Assembly: GCF_030867145.1 (NCBI RefSeq)
Contig: NC_134416.1
Span: 18,047,514-18,111,513, forward strand
Direction of reading: 5' to 3'
Origin: Opisthocomus hoazin
Lineage: Eukaryota; Chordata; Aves; Opisthocomiformes; Opisthocomidae
DNA: 64,000 nt
Each line of letters opens with the position of its first letter. Position 1 is the stretch's first letter. A model generated the notes under the pieces. That model saw only the letters and a list, made by a program, of their open reading frames with translations, made no database searches and was not told where the DNA came from. The position numbers and the translations under genes are program-made. Shown here one piece after another: positions 10,355-19,890 of the stretch.

Positions 10355-11260
10355 TCACTGTCCATCCAGGACAGCGTCGCTTATAACACTGCTCCAGCGG
10401 CCAGGTCTGACCGAAGCTGGAGGCCCGATTAAACATTTTGGAGAGGAAACCTCATTTTCTCGCTTGGGGGAGCTAGCGGTGGTTGACATATGCTGTAACT
10501 GTAAGTTCATTTCCTGGAGACTCTGTACAACCGATTGTAAAAGATCACACGCTTTCTTTTCCTGCAATTTGTATCGCTCACCACTAGGGGGAGTCGAGAG
10601 CCAAGGTGCCTCGCTGCGGGGTGGCAACGGAGGATAGAGAGGAGGGGCCGATGCTGTAGGCCATGCCTCTTCCCCTGCCCCCTCTGTGGTCAATACTAGC
10701 CACTCCTCCCCTCTCCCTGGGGATTGCAGTACTTCCGGATGAGGCTCATTTCTCTGCTTAGGCTCTCTAACGGCAACTTCCGGCAAGACTCCCACCCCTT
10801 TAACAGCGTCTGAATTACACTCCGCACTCGCCCGGATCTCGGCAATCAACTTACAGGTAGCCCCAGTCATCCCTTTTACCACAGGTAGATTAGAAACCAG
10901 TACTAATTTCCCAGGCTTAGGCGCTTTATCTTTTCCGGATTCAGGAGGTAGCACTCGGGTTGCTGCACATGCTACCTCCCGTTCCGCTTTTATAGCCTTT
11001 AAAGTCTCTAATACTGTTCGCCAAAGCTCCCAGACAGCCTTTATTTCCTTTTCTTCCTTTTCCTCTCCCACTATTGTCTTTTCCCACATTGTCTCTCCCA
11101 GCTTTTGCCATTACGAGACAGAATACAGTAGCCGGGTATCCACAAAGTGACCCCATCGCTGCCCCAACTTAATCAACTCTATGAGTTGTTTTGCCATTGC
11201 CTCTATTCCTCTCTTAGAGAGAATACCAACGAGCAATGTTGCCGCAGCCTCCACATTCAT
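10355..11260 (-). pseudogene. gag: gag N-terminal region (matrix and proline-rich), inner ERV
   Basis: The probable start is the minus-strand ATG at 11260-11258, giving 'MNVEAAATLLVGILSKRG'. A matrix-like helical region follows, then a stop at 11113-11111. The frame resumes to a Lys/Glu-rich segment and a proline-rich stretch 'ASAPPLYPPLPP', which holds a PPLYP-type late-domain-like motif. It continues to 'VLDGQ' and a TGA at 10357-10355, then into the fusion frame at 10309. The frame is the same throughout, so only two stops break the whole gag remnant. Confidence 0.8.
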
Positions 11261-11454
11261 GCCTGCAGCTCCGGCCTCCACCTTAAACTGTGTCTGCTCC
11301 AGGCAGCACCAGCGGGCCCGTTTTTCTCTGGGAGGCGGCCGTACATGTCTGCCCTGCGAATCTGCACCCAGGCAGCACCTCTCCCAGCGTTTTTTTCCCA
11401 CTCCCCTCCTCTCGCTCCTTACTGCAGTCCCGGAGATTCTGTCACAGGGAAACC

Positions 11455-11472
11455 AACCATCCTCTGCTACCA
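11455..11472 (-). other. Primer-binding site, initiator tRNA-Met type
   Basis: On the minus strand, two bases after the 5' LTR, the 18 bases TGGTAGCAGAGGATGGTT are the complement of the CCA-ended 3' terminus of vertebrate initiator tRNA-Met, as I recall that tRNA. This would be the minus-strand cDNA priming site. Confidence 0.85.
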
Positions 11473-11474
11473 TT

Positions 11475-11870
11475 TGTTGAAGTGGGAAACCGGATCGGCA
11501 GTAATGATATTGTCTCAATATGAGTAAAATCGTTCTCCTTTATTAGTCAGCAAAACAGGGTTTATATAGCGAAACAATTACAGCCTCTGATTGGTTAGTC
11601 ACTCCCAACCATATAAGGGCAAAATCGCCATTACTCGCTACGATTGGTGCAGAGCATCATCTTGATGCGGAAGCGACGATAAGGCAGGAAGCGGCGAGGA
11701 GGCAGGAAGCGGCAGTGCGGCAGTCCCCCTGCGCCAGCGTTCTGTGTTCGCCACTTTACTTTCTCAGCAGTGTTCCGCGTTCACTGCTTTCCAGGCTTAT
11801 CTCCGGTACAGAGCCTGGGTTGCTCAACGGCACCAAACTATGTCCCCTCTCGTCCAACCAGGACTCCCCA
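11475..11870 (-). repeat. 5' LTR of inner ERV
   Basis: It pairs with the LTR at 7288-7683 (11 of 396 positions differ, no indels). On the minus strand it starts TGGGGAGTCC (TGTGG in the other copy) and ends ACTTCAACA. TATA and polyadenylation signals match the 3' copy. Confidence 0.95.
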
Positions 11871-12964
11871 GTCGTTGGTATCGTACAAAGGTTACATTTT
11901 GCATTTATCAGTAAGATACAAAACCCATTGCTGTTCAGTGCCATAACTCAGTTATGGCACATGCTTCAACAGCGGCAAGAGCCACTATTTGTAGCTCATA
12001 TTAGAAGTCATACTTCCATTCCTGAGGGCCTAACAGAAGGTAACCACCCTGTGGACCAACTAGTGACAGCCACTCCCGTACAACTGTCCACAAGCTTTGA
12101 AGCTGCACCAGCAGCGCACGATTTTTTCCATCAGTCTGCAGCGGCGCTGCAAAGACAGTTTTCATTATCTGAAGCAGATGCGCGTGCTATTGTTGCAGCC
12201 TGCCCTGACTGTGCGAGACTCACTCCTATACAGCATGGTGGTGTAAATCCTCGAGTTCTACAGCCCAGACAACTTTGGCAAACCGATGTGACCGAGTTCC
12301 CCCAGTTTGGGCGTTTGAAGCATATCCATGTCTCTGTCGATACGTGTTCGGCTGCCATCTGGGCAACAGCAGCTACTTCTACCAATGCCAAAGCAACCCA
12401 ATGACATTGGACACAAGCCTTTGCTGTGTTGGGAGTACCTGAACAAATTAAAACTGATAATGGCCCAGCCTACAGGTCTCAGGTGGTGGCCCGTTTCCTT
12501 CAGCGGTGGGGTGTTAAGCATGTACTGGGCATCCCATACAACTCCACCAGTCAAGCTATTGTTGAGCGTTCCCATCGCTTACTAAAAGATCATTTAAATA
12601 TTTTAAAAAAGGGGGGAGAGCAATCCCCGATAGACTGTCTACACAAAACCCTTTTTGTCCTGAATTGGTTGAATGTTAGAGGAGGTCATAGTGACCCCCA
12701 GCTGTTCGGCACAGGGGAACAAAGAAAAATGTCTATGACAATGATGTGGTGTTAGTAACGGTATTCCGCCTGGATAAAGGGGTTTGGGAAGGTCCAGTAC
12801 GACCACTCACTTGGGGGAGGGGATATGTTTGTATTTCTACAGATAATGGACAGACGGAGTGGGTGCCGGCAAAATGGATCAAACCCATCTTGAATGAACA
12901 CGGAAGAAGAAGGGGAGGTGATAAAAAGACAGCGGGCCCGGTTAACAAAGATGCTACATCCTAA
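11871..12964 (+). pseudogene. pol: RNase H end and integrase, outer ERV
   Basis: The outer RNase H frame resumes exactly at the second GTCGTT copy ('VVGIVQRLHFAF'). Integrase follows. The zinc-binding N-terminus has 'CPDC', the core has 'LWQTDVTEFPQFGRLKHIHV' and 'IKTDNGPAYRSQ', and the third acidic residue lies in 'SQAIVERSHRLLKDHL'. All three core acidic residues appear present. The C-terminal SH3-like domain is 'VWEGPVRPLTWGRGYVCIST'. Breaks are an in-frame TGA at 12402 and a frameshift near 12720-12745. Confidence 0.9.
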
Positions 12965-13514
12965 CGAAGGATAGCTGTTATCTGTACTATCTGACGAGTG
13001 TCAATATGAGTGCCTGCTTTCTAGGGCCCCGGGGTTAAGTTTTGGAGAGTGAATTATTTTGCTCCTTTCTGGTAGTAGAGTTTGGGTACCCAGGTAGGAC
13101 CCTGCTCTTGAACATCAATGGTCCCAGGGATCGCAGGACCTCCAGCCGGCACCGAGGAATTCTCGGGGAGAACCTCTGATCACTGGACCAAAAAGTTCTG
13201 AGCAGGGACTATTAATAAGACAAAGACATTCTTCCAGTATCACTTTTGTTGCCTGCCTGCTGTCTGTTCATAAGTCTTTGTAATATTTGGATTTATGTTG
13301 AAAACTTGGTGTGCCTCCGTGTGTGTGTGTGTGTGTGTTGTTGCGACCATAAATGTGTGATTTTATGTTATGGTGTTTGTATTTATGTGACCTGATGAAC
13401 TGATTTGGTTTTTGTGATCTAATGGATTTGTCTGGACTAAGTAACTGCCTTTGCATCTTCTGGTTTGGTAAGTTTTCCGGTTTTTGACTTTAGACTATTG
13501 TATCTGCATTCTGA
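12965..13514 (+). other. Residual noncoding region of outer ERV (env deleted)
   Basis: It lies between the integrase end and the envelope anchor. I see no envelope surface-unit reading frame. A (TG)n microsatellite sits at 13319-13338. The region is too short for a normal env gene, so a deletion is inferred. Confidence 0.6.
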
Positions 13515-13739
13515 TTTATTGGGGCTGCGGAAGTATTTGATGCAGCAGGAAACAGATGGGGAATTTCTGGCTGGTTAATGTCACTAATCAAAATGTTATT
13601 GCTTATTGTTGTAATGATTATGGCAGTAATTATGTTGGTCCCGTGTATAATACGCATAATACAAAAGGCACTAGAGGTAATTGTGAAGAAAATTTTTGTG
13701 ATGCAACTAACACAAATTGAGCAAATGTTTTTAAGGTAA
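13515..13739 (+). pseudogene. env: Envelope transmembrane anchor remnant, outer ERV
   Basis: The frame is open from an upstream TGA to a TAA at 13737-13739. It encodes a tryptophan-containing juxtamembrane segment ('NRWGISGWLMSLIK'), a long hydrophobic anchor ('MLLLIVVMIMAVIMLVP') and a short tail. This is the layout of the C-terminus of a retroviral transmembrane subunit. Everything N-terminal, including any fusion peptide, is absent. Confidence 0.75.
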
Positions 13740-13762
13740 TGATAAGATAGCTTAGCATTTTT

Positions 13763-13781
13763 GAAAAGAAAAAGGGCGAGA
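13763..13781 (+). other. Polypurine tract, outer ERV
   Basis: GAAAAGAAAAAGGGCGAGA lies directly before the right LTR, as expected for plus-strand priming. No such tract precedes the left LTR. Confidence 0.85.
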
Positions 13782-14179
13782 TGTTGGGGTCGATGTAGCT
13801 TGAGAATGAGCACGACTAGGCCGCTTAAGCAAAACAGCATAATTGAACAGGCTGCTGGAAAAAGACAGCTAAGAATAGCCATTGAGAAAGTTCTGATAGT
13901 GCACATGGTGTGGGTTAGCAAAAACAAGATGTGTTCAAGGACGTGGAGGCAGTCTGTTGCTATTGGTGTTAGTGCATAGTTACCAATCGTAAGGGAATGT
14001 GGGGCGTGTGAACAGCGTGTGATTTATGTCTGTAGCCTATCCAATATAAGCGTAATTGCGTGTACAGATACGGTAAAAGTATATAACCGCACAAGTGGGA
14101 TAATAAAGAATTCGACTGTGCATCGTATCAATGCGTGTGAGAGTCGTTCCCGTCCTTTCATGGATGTTGAAACTCGGCA
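13782..14179 (+). repeat. Right LTR of outer ERV
   Basis: It pairs with 4542-4939. It starts TGTTGGGGTCG, has GTATATAACC near 14078-14087 and AATAAAG near 14102-14108, and ends AACTCGGCA. Host sequence starting ATAGC follows. Confidence 0.93.
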
Positions 14180-14282
14180 ATAGCAATGTTCACTTGTCAT
14201 TTTAATAATTATTCCCCTGTTAGAAAATATTATGACAATATATAAAATGACTTATCTTCTCAATGTAGTCTTGTCCTTCAGG
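14180..14282 (+). repeat. Duplicated host flank, right copy
   Basis: It is the partner of 4940-5042 (2 differences in 103 bp). Here the sequence continues smoothly past CTTCAGG into TAAATGTATAATC and AT-rich unique DNA. This is therefore the original position. Confidence 0.9.
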
Positions 14283-17200
14283 TAAATGTATAATCAGCTC
14301 CTATTTTTAAAAGCATATAATGTGCAAAGGGGATTTGAAAGGCTATTAATAAGTCTTCCGGTATAGTAGGTAAATATTTGCCATTGGTGTATGTATCAAA
14401 ACTTTATTAAACAAGAAACCAGAGCTGCTCTTAGAGCTTGTTGCAGGAAGTGTATTCAGGGATTATAATAAAAACTTGTGAAATATACATAGTGAAAAAA
14501 TTTAGAAACTGCTGGTTATAAAAAAAAAAATTCCAAATGAAATGCACTGATGTTTAAATTCCTGCTCTTTTTTTCAAATTAACAAGGATGATAGCTCATT
14601 TTTGAGGTGCCCAAATTCATCATGGAGAGGACGTCATTTGGTGGATACAGCTCTTTGCCTTTTGTGTTGGTTGTTCTGTAGCTGTAATTTTCTGTTTAGG
14701 CCATGCATTGTGATCCACATGGGAGGTCTGTTGCACCACTTTCTAGTTTGTTACATTACACTGTGAGTTTTTACTAGATCCCTTTCTGCAAAAAAAGGAA
14801 CTATATTCTTTGCTGAAACCTACTACATTCTGGAATCCTGCTGCTTCCTATTGCTTTCAGAGCATTTTCTAGTTTTTCATCTACTCAGTTGGTCTCCCTA
14901 TTTTTGTTTATTTTGGTGCTAAAGAGGAATGGGAGGCAAATTAGCATTGTCTCCCAATTTTTGGGAATTACTGTTGACAAGCCACTATAAAATTCTGGTT
15001 TTATCAAAAATAGCACATACATTTCAAAGCAACTAGAAGTTAATTGACATATAGAATGCACTAAAGAACACAGGAAAATTTTGTGACTAGAGAAATGCAC
15101 CAGATTTTAGGACGTTTGGGTTTAATTTTCCAGTGTTATTTTAGATTCCCATGCTCTTGAAAGTTATTGAAGGAAATAAACCAATAATGACATTGCACCA
15201 TAACTTCAATCAATCCACTATTCTAATGCAAGGATCCCATAAAGAAAATGCACCCTTTCAAAAAGAAATCAGTTATGGCCTGGTAATAAAGTAACATGAT
15301 TTGCTGTTTACAATTTTACTGACATAAGAAAAGCAGCCAGAAAAATAGTCTTGCATGTGACTGGTCTTCTTAAAAAGGAATTAGAAAAACAAATTTCTAT
15401 TTCTAAATCTTACCCAAAGCCTAGATTATTGACAGGTTTTATCTCTTCTGATTTTTCTTTAGAATGGTATGTGTCTGCTCTGAGAATTTTAAAAATACTG
15501 GTGTCACCAGGAAATGACAGTTCCAGCCAAGCAAGAATGAAGTGCTGCATTCTAGCTGAAGAAGCTCACTTCTTGCTTCAGAACATTTCTTTCTTTTTGT
15601 TAGGTAAAGTTTTTGCATAATTTGGATAATTTCCAGTATTTGATTGTTATATTCAGTCATACCATCATGAATTCAAATTCTCTTTCTAAAGAAAGAGAGC
15701 AAGGCAAGAAAGAAGAAGTGGCTGTGTCTGTTATAAGACCAAGTTCATGTTTAACATATCACCTAGATGTGTACTGAGAACTGTAAGACGACTGCATTCA
15801 GGTAATTCAAATGTCTGTCTGTTGGATGTTGAAGTTAATAATAAACATCCAGGCACATCTATTTTAAAAAACCCCAAACCTACAAATCCAGACAGTAAAA
15901 AAGCCTAGCTTTTATAACTGCTATGGTTTCCAACTCAGCCATCATCTATCAGTGGTGCTACAGAAAGGCAGAACAGAGAGAAATCTTTGTTCACCACGTG
16001 GAAGATGAAAAAAGACATAATCTTGATTTTTTTTGCAAGGAAATTATCCTTTCTACGTCTTGTGTCACCATACTGTCTTGTATCACATGGACGATGTCTT
16101 GACATAAAATGCATCGGTAAACTGTTTCTGTATGATGGAGATGAATAGTTACATTAGACGAAAAATCCAGACCTAATATAACCAGATGAATGTAGAGATT
16201 GTTACAGCTGTTTGCTAGATAGACTAGAGAAATGAAATCTTGTTCCATCTAGAAAGCTGCAGATATTTTTCCAGGAGGTGTTTTATATTTACAAGAGGAT
16301 TCAGTACGAACCTTTGGGCAAGGAAAGGTGAAAAAAATCATAATTTGCCTGCTGCACCATCCCTGTATTTGAAAATGCTGTTGGAGTAGACATGAAGCTC
16401 TGTAGGCAAGTCTGAATTTCTTTAATCAAAGCTGAAGAAACCACAGCCTGATATCATGTCTGTCAGAACTAAGGGCTCCTACTTCTCAAACCGACGTAGC
16501 TTTTTTTTTTTAAATTTACTTACTACTATTAAGTTTTCTTTTGAGATAAATGATAATATTGTATCCACCATACATCCTTTCATAAATGAAGAGTTAAACA
16601 CCTTAAAAATCTGGGCATGCTAAGAAATATTTTCTATATTACCTGCTTCTCAGCAAAGATGGCTAAAATCCAGAAGAAAGAGTTCTGGGATACTGAGTCA
16701 CTCCTTCCGGGTTCTGACTCCTGAACTATAAGAAGCAGAGTATGTGAGATCTAGACCCCCAGGAATGGCTCTTAAGTGAGTGTGCTTCCTCACATTTACA
16801 CTGTGTTTGACATATTTGAGGCTGGTTTCTTCTATGAATTCTTCACCTATAGCTGGGGGCTGGAACGAAAGTAAGCTCATTCGCAACATAAAAGACATGA
16901 ACAAGGGAAAAATAGAAACTCATATTTCTGAGTAGCTGAAATACAGCTTTTGACTTGATTGCACAGTCTTTATTCATATTAATAAAATCTTATTGAGGGA
17001 AGCAAGCTTACAAGTTTCAGTAGGAGAAAAAAACCACCAACCACAAAACAAGCTAACAAAAAACTCAATGACTACTGTGAATAAGTATTCTTCCACAGAA
17101 GGAAGATTTGCACAGTCTAGTCCAGTTAATAGTAAACTATTACAGACATTTTCTTGACTATCTTTTGTATGATTTTTGGCCAGAAACCCTTGAGGATAGA

Positions 17201-18730
17201 GTACTCTGCTTTTCTTACTGGGGGAAAGAAGAAAAGCCAGTTCTCATCAGCCTTATTTGCATGCAATTTACCCATAATTCCACCTCCTGGCTTTTGATTT
17301 TTCTATTTATTTGTGCCAGTGGGTGGTTTGGCATCTCACTGCTCCCAGGAACAAGGGAGGTATAAAGTTGGTTTGGAAGCTACCTTTTCCTCTCAGCTGT
17401 GACAAGTGCAAACTCTGCATAGCTGAATGCTCTGAGTTGGCCGCACAAAAATTGTTTGGCAATTAAAGCAGCATCAAAGTCCAAGCTCCAATTCAGTTTC
17501 TTGCTGCTTAACCTTGCAGCTCCCTCCATTTTTTAGGAATGAAAGTTTTTTGATACTCGTCTAGATACTTACAGGTCCCCTTGTTGACACTCCAAGTATT
17601 GCCCACACCCAGGCTGTGCTGCTCATTGGGTGCCTTATTCGTACTTGAGACCTATAGAGTTACAAATCTGACATTTTTTAAACTGTTTCATTGTGGGATC
17701 TGCTTAGGAAAATGCGCCGTGAGCACACTGATTAGTTCATTATAACATGATGCAAGTGGATAGTGAGTGCCTTAGCTCCTGAACACTCTCTTCTTCCCCC
17801 TTCGACTACATGTGCAAAGTGGAATGACCGAACAGAAAGGACAAAAGTATACCAAGAAATACTCTGCAGCTAGCCACTGGAGTATTTATCAAAGGGCTGG
17901 GAGGTACAGGCTAAATTCTTGGAGAACAGAAGAAAGATTTCATCCTATATGCCAGATAAACATTGCTGAATAAAAAAAGGAACATCATCAAGAGCTGCTG
18001 GTGTATTTTACAAGACCCATGTGTGTGGCTTAGAGTTTTCATAACTGTGAATTGAAAGTGGAAGGAGTTGCCTTCTTTCAGCCAGAGACTGCTGCCTAAT
18101 TCACTTTGAATGGTGGTTCTTAAAGCTCTGCTTGAGAGTGTCCCATTAAGCAGTTTGGCTTCCATTAAACAGTTTTGGGCAGCCAACTCTGCCCCTAGAG
18201 GCAGATTAGGGGCCTAACTCAGGGATTCAAGGCATGCATCTATGTGCAGCTAGCTAGTAGGTTTAGTCACACTATTTATCTCAAGAGGAAGACATGTTTG
18301 GCCTCGGGTGCCCTAACTAAAAAATATCTAACATGGTTTCGTGTTGTACTCATTAGGAACAGATGTAACAGATACCCACTGATCGAGTGTAAAGAATTAT
18401 ACTGGAAAATCAGACTCCTCTACTCCAAGGTATTCAATTATCAGTATTAATTTTTGTTGAAATACAGTTTCATAAAAAATCTATCCTCAACAGAACATAG
18501 TGCATGTAAATAAATATTTGCTTTCATTGACAGCAGTATATCTTCTCCATTAAATTGATTATCCATAAATGTTTTCTAGGATGTCACTGACATTTGGTTC
18601 ACAGTTGTAGTAGCAAGTGGGTTAATATGTATGATCATCTGGGTAACTCTAGTACTAAAGGTGGAAGAATGATCAAGAAATATTTCAAAAGTTAATGTGT
18701 TGCTCACTCATATAACAGCCTTAAGTATCA
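14283..18730. other. Unique AT-rich sequence, no gene recognised
   Basis: About 4.4 kb without a recognisable repeat family, RNA or protein domain. Short open frames (up to about 90 codons) show no known motifs. An A-run lies near 14520. Introns or intergenic DNA of a host gene cannot be excluded. Confidence 0.6.
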
Positions 18731-19890
18731 AAGAATCATAGAATGGTTTGGGTTGGAAGGGACCTTAAATATCATTTAGTTCCAAGCCCCCTTCCGTAGG
18801 CAGGGACACACTCCATTAGGCAAGGTTGCTCAAAGCCCCATCCAACCTGGCCTTGAACACTTCCAGGAACGGGGCATCCATGACTTCTCTGGACAACCTG
18901 TTCTAGTGCCTCACAACCCTCACAGGAAAGAACTGATTGCTTACATCTAATCTAAATCTACCCTATTTGAGTTTAAAGCCACTACCCTTTGTCCTGTCAC
19001 TACATGCCCTTGTAAAAAGTCCCCCTCCAGCTTTAATGTGGGCCCCCTTCAGGTACTGGAAAGCGGCTATAAGGTCTTCCCAGAGCCTTCTCTTCCCCAG
19101 GCTGAAAAGCTCCATCTCTCTCAGCCTTTCCTCATAGGACAGATGTTCCATCCCCTTGCTCATCTTTGTGTCCCTCCTCTAGACCTGCTCCAATAGTTCC
19201 ATGTCTTTCCTGTGCTGAGGGCTCGAGAGCTGGATGCAGGACTCCAGGTGGGGTCTCTTGGAGCAGAATAGAGGGGCAGAATCACCCTCCCTCGACCTGC
19301 TGGCCACACTGCTTTTGATGCAGCCCAGGATATGGTTGGCCTTTTGGGCTACAAGTGCACATTGAGAGGTCATGTTGAGTTTCTCATCAACTAGCAGTCC
19401 CAAGTCATTCTCCTCAAGGCCACTCTTAATCCATTCTCTGCCTGTATATGTGCTTGGGATTGCTACGACCCATGTACAGGACCCTGCACTGGGTCTTGTT
19501 GAACTTCCTGAGGTTCACAGAAACCCACCTCTCCAGCCTGTCAAGGTCCCTCTGGATGGCATCCCTTCACTCCAGCGTGTTGACTGCAACACACAGCTTC
19601 GTGTTGTCGGCAAACCTGCTGGGGATGCACTCAATCCCACTGTCCATTTCACCAACAAAGATGTTAAACAGCACTGTACCCAATACCATCCCCCGAAGAA
19701 TGCTCTTCGTCACTGGTTTCCACTTGGACATCAAGCCGTTGACCACAATTTAGAGTGCAAACATCCAGCCAATTCCTTATCCACTGAGTGGTCCATCCAT
19801 CAAATCCATGTCTCTCCAACTTAGAGACAAGGATATCGTGTGGGTCAGTGTCAAATGCTTTGCACAAGTCCAGGTAGATATCCATGCACA
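18731..19890 (-). mobile_element. CR1: Older CR1 LINE, 5'-truncated in reverse transcriptase
   Basis: On the minus strand it runs from the reverse transcriptase ('[20 protein letters not shown]') through the palm ('[15 protein letters not shown]') and C-terminal region ('LLVDEKLNMTSQCALVAQKA', '[20 protein letters not shown]') to the 3' UTR and ATTCTATG tail at 18731. Frameshifts and stops divide it into at least three pieces. The catalytic Asp pair reads Asp-Asn in the minus-strand 'GCCGACAACACGAAG'. It is clearly older than the copies at 22768 and 48766. Confidence 0.92.

Larger units (their letters stand above)
7288..11870 (-). mobile_element. Inner antisense class II ERV with tRNA-iMet primer site
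   Basis: This 4583-bp provirus has two 396-bp LTRs that differ at 11 positions. It has a perfect 18-nt primer-binding site, a gag start region, a gag-pol deletion fusion, RNase H, integrase, an envelope membrane anchor and a polypurine tract, in that order on the minus strand. It is about half normal length: most of capsid, nucleocapsid, protease and the reverse transcriptase palm, and nearly all of env, are deleted. Its pol is homologous to that of the outer ERV, but the LTR sequences are unrelated. Confidence 0.95.
4542..14179 (+). mobile_element. Outer class II (betaretrovirus-like) ERV, rearranged and nested
   Basis: Two 398-bp LTRs in direct orientation bracket protease, polymerase and a scrap of envelope. 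The order is LTR (4542-4939), 103 bp of host flank (4940-5042), dUTPase-protease, RT and RNase H, an antisense ERV (7288-11870), the rest of RNase H and integrase (11871-12964), an envelope membrane anchor (13515-13739), polypurine tract, LTR (13782-14179). No primer-binding site, leader or gag exists. The LTRs differ at 10 of 398 positions with no indels. The class II assignment rests on dUTPase fused upstream of protease, the YMDD reverse transcriptase and the integrase type. Confidence 0.9.

Noticed and set aside
14283..18730. Host exons in the small open frames of the unique regions
   Set aside because: Frames are under about 90 codons, lack recognisable motifs and have no convincing paired splice signals; reading by eye cannot support a call.
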